From Streptomyces morookaense (lineage in GTDB: Bacteria; Actinomycetota; Actinomycetes; Streptomycetales; Streptomycetaceae), in assembly GCF_013030945.1 (NCBI RefSeq), contig NZ_JABBXF010000018.1, positions 1 through 64,000 of the forward strand: 64,000 nucleotides of DNA, read 5' to 3'. Positions 58,399 to 64,000 of the stretch are shown here, piece after piece. The notes under the pieces were generated by a model that ran no database searches, was not told the origin of the DNA, and worked only from the letters and a program-made list of their open reading frames with translations. A program made the translations under genes and the position numbers. Every line of letters begins with the position of its first letter. Position 1 is the stretch's first letter.

Positions 58399-59997
58399 TC
58401 ACAGCGGAATGTTGCCGTGCTTCTTGGGCGGCAGCGCCTCCCGCTTGTCCCGCAGGGTGCGCAGTCCGCGCACGATGTGCCGGCGGGTGTCCGACGGCAT
58501 GATCACCGCGTCGACATAGCCGCGTTCGGCCGCCGCGTACGGGTTCAGCAGGGCGTCCTCGTACTCCGTGACCAGCCGGGCGCGCAGCTCCTCCTGTTCC
58601 TCCGGCGACGCGACCGCCGCCAGCGAGCGGCGGTGCAGGATGTTGACCGCGCCCTGGGCGCCCATCACGGCGATCTGGGCGGTGGGCCAGGCGAAGTTGA
58701 GGTCCGCGCCCAGGTGCTTGGAGCCCATCACGTCGTACGCGCCCCCGAACGCCTTGCGGGTGATGACGGTGATCAGCGGGACCGTGGCCTCCGCGTAGGC
58801 GTAGATGAGCTTGGCGCCGCGGCGGATGATGCCGTTGTACTCCTGGTCCGTGCCCGGGAGGAAGCCCGGGACGTCCACGAACGTCAGCACCGGGACGTTG
58901 AAGGCGTCGCAGGTGCGCACGAAGCGCGCCGCCTTCTCGCTCGCGTTGATGTCCAGGCAGCCGGCGAACTGCAGCGGCTGGTTGGCGACCACGCCCACCG
59001 GGTGGCCCTCCACACGCCCGAACCCGGTGACGATGTTGGGCGCGAAGAGCGCCTGCGTCTCCAGGAACTCGCCGTCGTCCAGGACGTGTTCGATGACGGT
59101 GTGCATGTCGTAGGGCTGGTTCGCCGAGTCCGGGATGACCGTGTCCAGCTCCCGGTCGGCGTCCGAGACCTCCAGGTCCGCCTCCTCCGGGAAGGCGGGC
59201 GGCTCGGAGAGGTTGTTGGACGGCAGGTAGGACAGCAGCGCCTTGACGAAGTCGATGGCGTCCTTCTCGTCGCCCGCCATGTGATGCGCCACGCCGGACG
59301 TGGTGTTGTGCGTCCGGGCGCCGCCCAGTTCGTCGAAGCCGACGTCCTCGCCGGTGACGGTCTTGATGACGTCCGGGCCGGTGATGAACATGTGCGAGGT
59401 CTTGTCCACCATCACCGTGAAGTCCGTGATCGCGGGCGAGTAGACCGCACCGCCCGCGCACGGGCCGACGATCAGGGAGATCTGGGGGATGACTCCGGAG
59501 CCGTGGACGTTTCGCCGGAAGATCTCCGCAAACAGGCCGAGCGCCACGACGCCCTCCTGAATGCGGGCGCCTCCGCCGTCGTTGATGCCGATGATGGGGC
59601 AGCCGGTCTTGAGGGCGAAGTCCATCACCTTGACGATCTTCTCGCCGTAGACCTCGCCCAGCGATCCGCCGAAGACCGTGAAGTCCTGCGAGTACACACA
59701 GACGGTGCGGCCGTCGACCGTGCCGTAGCCGGTGACCACCCCGTCCCCGTACGGGCGGTTGGCGTCGATGCCGAAGCTGGTCGAGCGGTGCCGGGCGAGC
59801 TCGTCCAGCTCCACGAACGAACCCTCGTCCAGCAGCAGGGCGATCCGCTCGCGTGCCGTCAACTTGCCCTTGGCGTGCTGCTTTTCGACCGCCTGCGCGG
59901 AGCCGGCGTGTGTCGCCTCCTCGATCCGGCGCTGCAGGTCCGCGAGCTTCCCCGCGGTGGTGTGGATGTCGGTTCCCTGGGTGTCTGGCTCGGACAT
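58399..59997 (-). CDS. pccB: Acyl-CoA (propionyl-CoA) carboxylase beta subunit
   Basis: The 532-residue carboxyltransferase has the crotonase-like N- and C-domains: [24 protein letters not shown] (oxyanion glycines) and [20 protein letters not shown], then [22 protein letters not shown]. It moves CO2 from biotin to propionyl- or acetyl-CoA. The active site contains Asp in GCIPSD-like position (residue ~420) that I cannot assign with certainty for substrate choice. It is divergent from birA, which attaches biotin to the alpha subunit, and followed by pccE. The promoter side holds repeats at 60039-60077. Confidence 0.92.
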   Translation of the reverse strand: MSEPDTQGTDIHTTAGKLADLQRRIEEATHAGSAQAVEKQHAKGKLTARERIALLLDEGSFVELDELARHRSTSFGIDANRPYGDGVVTGYGTVDGRTVCVYSQDFTVFGGSLGEVYGEKIVKVMDFALKTGCPIIGINDGGGARIQEGVVALGLFAEIFRRNVHGSGVIPQISLIVGPCAGGAVYSPAITDFTVMVDKTSHMFITGPDVIKTVTGEDVGFDELGGARTHNTTSGVAHHMAGDEKDAIDFVKALLSYLPSNNLSEPPAFPEEADLEVSDADRELDTVIPDSANQPYDMHTVIEHVLDDGEFLETQALFAPNIVTGFGRVEGHPVGVVANQPLQFAGCLDINASEKAARFVRTCDAFNVPVLTFVDVPGFLPGTDQEYNGIIRRGAKLIYAYAEATVPLITVITRKAFGGAYDVMGSKHLGADLNFAWPTAQIAVMGAQGAVNILHRRSLAAVASPEEQEELRARLVTEYEDALLNPYAAAERGYVDAVIMPSDTRRHIVRGLRTLRDKREALPPKKHGNIPL

Positions 59998-60038
59998 CGG
60001 GCTGCGGCTCCTGCTCGTCCAGAGGGGTCATGGCGGGT

Positions 60039-60077
60039 GCTACCGGTGCTACCGGTTCGTAGCGTATCCGCGCGGAT
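60039..60077. promoter_or_regulatory. Repeats in the pccB/birA divergent region
   Basis: Two tandem GCTACCGGT copies (60039-60047, 60048-60056) are followed by the perfect 12-bp palindrome ATCCGCGCGGAT (60066-60077). They lie on the pccB side of the promoter region and may be operator sites for a fatty-acid or biotin regulator. The BirA here has no DNA-binding domain, so another protein is required. Confidence 0.45.
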
Positions 60078-60130
60078 GCACGCTGACAGTGCGGCGTTGG
60101 CCACACCGTTCTCCTCCTAAAGTGGCCCGT

Positions 60131-60979
60131 ATGACGCCCCCCGACGCCCCCGGCAGCCGCTGGTCCGACCTGGACCGCCCCCCGCTGAACGCCGCCGCCC
60201 TGCGGCGCGCGCTGGTCCGCCCCGGCGGACTGTGGACCTCTCTGGACGTGGTCCAGCGGACGGGATCCACCAACACCGACCTCGTCGCCTCCGGTGGCAC
60301 CGAGGGCGCCGTGCTCGTCGCCGAGGAGCAGTCGGCGGGCCGCGGCCGGCTCGACCGCACCTGGACCGCGCCCGCACGCTCCGGCTTGTTCTTCTCCGTC
60401 CTGCTCACCCCCGGCCCCGCCGTGCCGGTTGCCCGCTGGGGCTGGCTGCCGCTGCTCGCCGGCGTCGCCACCGCCACCGCGCTCTCCCGCGCGGCCGGCG
60501 TCGACACGGCCCTGAAATGGCCCAACGACCTTCTCGTCACGGTCGACGGCACCGAGCGCAAAACGGGCGGCATCCTCGCCGAGCGGGCCGGGGACAGCGT
60601 CGTCGTCGGCATCGGGCTCAACGTCACGCTGCGCGCCGACGAGCTGCCGGTGCCCGGCGCCGGGTCGCTCGCGCTGGCCGGGGCGCAGGTCCTCGACCGG
60701 GACCCGCTGCTGCGCGCCGTGCTGCGCTCGGTCGAGGACTGGTACGGGCAGTGGCGCGCCGCGGACGGCGACCCCGCCGCGTGCGGGCTGCAGGACACGT
60801 ACGCCGCCGGCTGCGCCACCCTCGGCCGCACCGTGCGGGCCGAACTCCCCGGCGGGCGCGCCCTGGTCGGCGAGGCCGTCGCCGTCGACGGCGACGGGCG
60901 GCTGGTGCTGGCCACCTCCGAGGGCGTGCAGGAGCCGGTGGGCGCCGGCGACATCGTGCACCTGCGGCCCGCCGAGTAG
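60131..60979 (+). CDS. birA: Biotin-protein ligase (class I)
   Basis: The 282-residue enzyme has the BPL catalytic motifs RTGSTNTDL, EEQSAGRGRLDRTW (biotinyl-AMP loop) and LKWPNDLLV, and a C-terminal SH3-like domain. The N-terminal DNA-binding domain of E. coli BirA is absent, so it cannot repress biotin genes itself. It attaches biotin to Lys550 of the alpha subunit and similar proteins. The ATG is 7 nt after TAAAGT (60118-60123) with no ribosome site, indicating a leaderless transcript. It is divergent from pccB. Confidence 0.93.
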   Translation: MTPPDAPGSRWSDLDRPPLNAAALRRALVRPGGLWTSLDVVQRTGSTNTDLVASGGTEGAVLVAEEQSAGRGRLDRTWTAPARSGLFFSVLLTPGPAVPVARWGWLPLLAGVATATALSRAAGVDTALKWPNDLLVTVDGTERKTGGILAERAGDSVVVGIGLNVTLRADELPVPGAGSLALAGAQVLDRDPLLRAVLRSVEDWYGQWRAADGDPAACGLQDTYAAGCATLGRTVRAELPGGRALVGEAVAVDGDGRLVLATSEGVQEPVGAGDIVHLRPAE

Positions 60980-61112
60980 ACCGGGCGGTCGGAAGGGTGA
61001 GCCCCGGCGGTCCGTGAAGTGAGCTACGGCACACCTGCCGTATCGTTGTCCCCGGAAACTGGGCGAGCACGATCGGCAGGGCAGTGCGCACGGATCGGAC
61101 AGGGGGCGGGCG

Positions 61113-62201
61113 GTGACCGCCGATGAGACGGGTGGCAGTGCTGCGCGCGGGATCGCTCCTCGGGAGATCGAGGAGAACGGTGAGGAGAGCGGCGACCCCC
61201 TCGCCCTCCGGCTGGAGGCGCTGATCCTCGGCGCCGAGCGCCGCTACACCCCCTTCCAGGCGGCCCGCGCCGCCGGTGTCTCCATGGACCTGGCCTCCCG
61301 CTTCTGGCGCGCGATGGGCTTCGCCGACATCGGCCAGGCCAAGGCGCTCACCGAGGCGGACGTGCTGGCACTGCGCCGGCTCGCCGGTCTCGTCGAGGCG
61401 GGGCTGCTCAGCGAGCCGATGGCCGTCCAGGTCGCCCGCTCCACCGGGCAGACCACCGCCCGGCTCGCCGACTGGCAGATCGACTCCTTCCTGGAGGGCC
61501 TGACCGAGCCTCAGGAGGGCATGACCCGCACGGAGATCACCTATCCGCTCGTCGAGCTGCTCCTCCCCGAGCTGGAGGAGTTCCTCGTCTACGTCTGGCG
61601 GCGGCAGCTGGCCGCCGCCACCGGGCGCGTCGTCCAGGCGCAGGACGACGCGGAGATGGTCGACCGGCGGCTCGCCGTCGGCTTCGCCGATCTCGTCGGC
61701 TTCACGCGGCTGACCCGCCGGCTGGAGGAGGAGGAACTCGGCGAGCTGGTCGAGGCCTTCGAGACCACCGCGGCCGACCTGGTGGCCGCGCACGGCGGCC
61801 GCCTCATCAAGACGCTGGGCGACGAGGTGCTGTACGCGGCCGACGACGCCGGGACGGCCGCGGAGATCGGCCTGCGGCTGATCGAGACGCTCACGAACGA
61901 CGAGACGATGCCGGAGCTGCGCGTCGGCATGGCCTTCGGGACGGTGACGACGCGCATGGGCGACGTCTTCGGCACGACCGTGAACCTGGCGAGCCGGCTG
62001 ACGTCGATAGCGCCGAAGGACGCCGTGCTCGTCGACGGGGCGTTCGCGGAGGAGCTCGCGCGGAGCGGGGATGCGGCGAAGCCGGGCGAGGACGACGGCG
62101 CCGGGGAGCACCGCTTCGCGCTGCAGCCGATGTGGCAGCGGCCGGTGCGGGGGCTGGGCGTGGTCGAACCGTGGCTCCTGGGCCGGAGGGGCGCCCCGTA
62201 A
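61113..62201 (+). CDS. cya: Adenylate cyclase, class III
   Basis: The 362-residue cytoplasmic protein has a helical N-terminal part (about residues 35-140; FQAARAAGVSMDLASRFWRAMGF looks helix-turn-helix-like) and a C-terminal cyclase domain from about residue 190: FADLVGFTRLTR with the first metal Asp, KTLGDEVLY with the second, and NLASRLTSIA. It is the Streptomyces Cya type that makes cAMP, which affects germination and antibiotic production through Crp. The GTG at 61113 is used. Its last codons and TAA come from repeat copy E. Confidence 0.92.
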   Translation: MTADETGGSAARGIAPREIEENGEESGDPLALRLEALILGAERRYTPFQAARAAGVSMDLASRFWRAMGFADIGQAKALTEADVLALRRLAGLVEAGLLSEPMAVQVARSTGQTTARLADWQIDSFLEGLTEPQEGMTRTEITYPLVELLLPELEEFLVYVWRRQLAAATGRVVQAQDDAEMVDRRLAVGFADLVGFTRLTRRLEEEELGELVEAFETTAADLVAAHGGRLIKTLGDEVLYAADDAGTAAEIGLRLIETLTNDETMPELRVGMAFGTVTTRMGDVFGTTVNLASRLTSIAPKDAVLVDGAFAEELARSGDAAKPGEDDGAGEHRFALQPMWQRPVRGLGVVEPWLLGRRGAP

Positions 62202-62341
62202 GGGGCGCGGGGAACTGCGCGACCGGCCACGACGCGCCCGCAGTCGAAGTGGTCGGGGCTTCGCCCCGAACCCCTGGGTGGTGCGTCGGCTGCGGGCCGG
62301 TGGGGGCTTGTCGCGCAGTTCCCCGCGCCCCTGACGGGGCA
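62186..62341. repeat. Full copy of the 23-bp-armed intergenic repeat (copy E)
   Basis: Arms 62200-62222 (beginning AAGGGGCGCGGGGAACTG) and 62311-62332 are complementary over about 22 bp, with an inner GGGGCTTCGCCCC hairpin. The left flank encodes the final residues and the TAA stop of cya. It separates cya from the enoyl-CoA hydratase gene, both plus strand. Confidence 0.8.
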
Positions 62342-62383
62342 CGGGTATGGCCCCCCGCGCAGCGGCACGGCATGATCACCCCC

Positions 62384-63184
62384 ATGAGCGACAGCGAACA
62401 CCGCTTCGGGGAGTGGGTGGCGGTCCGCCGCCACGGACACGTCGCCGAGCTGGTCCTGGACCGTCCGAAGGCCATGAACGCCGTCTCCACGGAGATGGCC
62501 CGCCGCATCGCCGAGGCGACCACCGCCCTGGCCGCCGACCGCGACGTCAGGACCGTCGTCCTGACGTCCACGCACCCGCGTGCGTTCTGCGTCGGCGCCG
62601 ACCTCAAGGAGCGCAACTCCCTCACCGACGCCGAGCTCGTCCGCCAGCGTCCCCTCGCCCGCGCCGCCTACACCGGAGTGCTGGAGCTGCCCGTGCCGGT
62701 CGTCGCGGCCGTCCACGGGTTCGCGCTCGGCGGCGGATTCGAACTCGCCCTGTCCTGCGACGTGATCGTCGCGGACACCACCGCCGTCGTCGGCCTCCCC
62801 GAGGTCTCCGTCGGCGTGATCCCCGGCGGCGGGGGCACCCAGCTGCTGCCGCGCCGCGTCGGGGCCGCCCGCGCGGCCGAACTCGTCTTCAGCGCGCGGC
62901 GGGTGGACGCTTCGGAGGCCCGCGAGCTGGGCCTGGTCGACGAGCTCGTCCCGGAGGGCGAGGACCGTACCGAGGCCCTGGCCCTGGCCGCGCGCATGGC
63001 GGCCAACTCGCCCGTGGGCCTGCGCGCCGCCAAGCGGGCCCTGCGGCTCGGGCACGGGCTGGACCTGAGGACCGGGCTGGAGGTGGAGGACGCCGCGTGG
63101 CGCAGCGTCGCCTTCTCCGGCGACCGGGCCGAGGGCGTGGCCGCGTTCAACGAGAAGCGGAAGCCGGACTGGCCCGGGGAGTAG
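62384..63184 (+). CDS. Enoyl-CoA hydratase/isomerase family protein
   Basis: The 266-residue crotonase-fold protein has the oxyanion-hole segments (AFCVGADLKE and HGFALGGGFELALSCD) and both acidic residues of true hydratases: Glu in GGFELA and Glu in PEVSVGVIPGGGG. It probably hydrates trans-2-enoyl-CoA in beta-oxidation or branched-chain degradation. The start is the ATG at 62384; ATG 62372 is in frame and adds four residues. The gene lies right of repeat copy E and left of the GGDEF gene. Confidence 0.9.
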   Translation: MSDSEHRFGEWVAVRRHGHVAELVLDRPKAMNAVSTEMARRIAEATTALAADRDVRTVVLTSTHPRAFCVGADLKERNSLTDAELVRQRPLARAAYTGVLELPVPVVAAVHGFALGGGFELALSCDVIVADTTAVVGLPEVSVGVIPGGGGTQLLPRRVGAARAAELVFSARRVDASEARELGLVDELVPEGEDRTEALALAARMAANSPVGLRAAKRALRLGHGLDLRTGLEVEDAAWRSVAFSGDRAEGVAAFNEKRKPDWPGE

Positions 63185-63258
63185 CCAGGAAAGCGCAGCC
63201 GTGATGCCATGAAGCGGAATGGCCTCGGCGTTCCTACGCTGGAGTACGGGGGCTGCGC

Positions 63259-64000
63259 GTGGACGAATGCGAGGCTCGGGTGGCACAAGACGGGGAGTGC
63301 GACGTCCGGCTGCGCGCCGTGGTGGAGCTGGCGCAGGCGATGGCCGCCGCACGCACCCCGCTGGAGACCGTCGGAGCCGCGGCGGAGGGTGCCCTCCGGG
63401 CGCTGGAGGGCAGCTTCGCCGCCATCTCGGTGTGGGAGCGGGAGGCAGGCCGGCTGCGGGTGCTGGTGAACGAGGGCGAGCGCTCGGCGGGCGAGGCGCG
63501 CTTCCCTCATGACGAGTGGTACCCGGTGCACGACTTCCCGGAGATCGCCGAGTTCCTGCACGAGGAGTGGGTGGGCGGCCAGCCCCGCGCCTGGGTCGAC
63601 ACCGCCGGGGACACCGGCCCGACGGCCCACCGCCGCAGGGCGGCCGCGCTGCGCGAGCGCGGCCGCGGCTGCTGCGTCGTGGCCCCGCTCGTGCTGCACG
63701 GGCGGGCCTGGGGCGAGCTGTACGTGGCGCGGCCGGCCGGGGCGGCGGTCTTCGATGCGACGGACGTGGACTTCGCGACGGTCCTGGCGGCCGTGACGGC
63801 GGCGGGGATCGCGCAGACCGAGCGGCTGGAGGAGGTGCGCCGGCTCGCCTTCACCGATCCGCTGACCGGCCTGGCCAACCGCCGTGCGGTGGACGTGCGG
63901 CTGGAGGAGGCGGTGGAGCGGCACCAGGCGGAGGGCGTGGTCGTCAGCCTGGTGGTGTGCGACCTCAACGGGCTCAAGCATGTCAACGACACGCTCGGGC
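63259..64000 (+). CDS. cdgE: GAF-GGDEF protein, probable diguanylate cyclase (3' truncated)
   Basis: The visible 247 residues contain a GAF domain (about residues 18-185: LRAVVELAQAMAAARTPLE, RERGRGCCVVAPLVLHGRAWGELYVARP) and the opening of a GGDEF domain (FTDPLTGLANRRAVDVRLEEA, LVVCDLNGLKHVND). The catalytic GG[D/E]EF loop lies beyond the window, so activity cannot be judged. Domain order and position after cya and an enoyl-CoA hydratase suggest CdgE, a Streptomyces c-di-GMP enzyme I recall at this locus; the symbol is tentative. The GTG at 63259 is preceded by a G-rich stretch. Confidence 0.8.
   Translation, partial: MDECEARVAQDGECDVRLRAVVELAQAMAAARTPLETVGAAAEGALRALEGSFAAISVWEREAGRLRVLVNEGERSAGEARFPHDEWYPVHDFPEIAEFLHEEWVGGQPRAWVDTAGDTGPTAHRRRAAALRERGRGCCVVAPLVLHGRAWGELYVARPAGAAVFDATDVDFATVLAAVTAAGIAQTERLEEVRRLAFTDPLTGLANRRAVDVRLEEAVERHQAEGVVVSLVVCDLNGLKHVNDTLG

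Noticed and set aside
62384..63184. Treating the enoyl-CoA hydratase as part of a cya operon
   Set aside because: A full intergenic repeat with strong hairpins separates them, and there is no overlap or short spacing.

Overview
The window is high-GC actinobacterial chromosome, almost certainly Streptomyces core genome. The signs are strong codon bias, many GTG starts, 4-bp GTGA/ATGA overlaps, the AfsQ1-AfsQ2/SigQ signalling locus, a PccB/PccE/AccA2-type acyl-CoA carboxylase set, a stand-alone class III adenylate cyclase and a GAF-GGDEF protein in an order I recall from Streptomyces chromosomes. I see no insertion sequence, prophage, CRISPR array, tRNA or rRNA.

Layout. 0-5 kb: tail of a Pro/Ser/Thr-rich protein, a cobalamin-dependent acyl-CoA mutase large subunit, a CxxC protein, a secreted I36-type inhibitor, an amidase. 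5.2-7.9 kb: gluconate module (GntR regulator, gluconokinase, GntP permease). 8.0-10.2 kb: divergent FAD monooxygenase/TetR pair with two operator-like repeats. 10.3-18.8 kb: surface-glycan cluster (acyltransferase, polysialyltransferase-like enzyme, GT2, DUF6716-type transferase, NeuA-HAD fusion, NeuB, GT52-like protein), best read as synthesis of a nonulosonic-acid (probably Kdn-type) wall polymer. 18.9 kb: M20 amidohydrolase. 20.3-27.4 kb: nucleoside importer (BMP lipoprotein, fused two-domain ATPase, two permeases) with cytidine deaminase and thymidine phosphorylase. 27.6-30.7 kb: MFS/LysR pair and a serine-less alpha/beta hydrolase. 30.8 kb: adenosine deaminase. 32-38.8 kb: small secreted proteins, PspC, VanZ, AfsQ2-linked lipoprotein, AfsQ2, AfsQ1, SigQ, a uridine-kinase-like P-loop protein. 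38.9-42.2 kb: deoC with an aldehyde dehydrogenase pair. 42.5-45 kb: an envelope protein, a class F sortase and a membrane protein, with two inverted copies of a palindromic element. 45.2-51.8 kb: phosphosugar mutase, purine nucleoside phosphorylase, gamma-glutamylcyclotransferase-like protein, LpdA-type flavoprotein, DeoR and TetR regulators. 51.9-61 kb: acyl-CoA carboxylase alpha, IclR, Maf, PBP, an MmpB-like peptide, epsilon and beta subunits, biotin ligase. 61.1-64 kb: adenylate cyclase, enoyl-CoA hydratase and the start of a GAF-GGDEF protein.

Two themes tie the window together. First, nucleoside salvage genes spread over about 28 kb (importer, cdd, deoA, add, deoC, PNP) share the palindrome CTACGCGCGTAG: four exact copies and one degenerate one, each next to a TANNNT -10 hexamer. 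This looks like one regulon that feeds ribose-1-P and deoxyribose-1-P into central metabolism through the phosphosugar mutase, DeoC and aldehyde dehydrogenase. Second, two families of long inverted repeats occupy intergenic spaces. One is a 23-bp-armed element (three full and two half copies). The other is a palindrome of about 135 bp in three copies whose stems change between copies but stay self-complementary. Many genes (GntR, TetR, GT2, DUF6716, M20, add, deoC, PNP, deoR, birA) have a TANNNT hexamer 6-7 nt before the start codon and no Shine-Dalgarno sequence, so they are probably translated from leaderless mRNAs.
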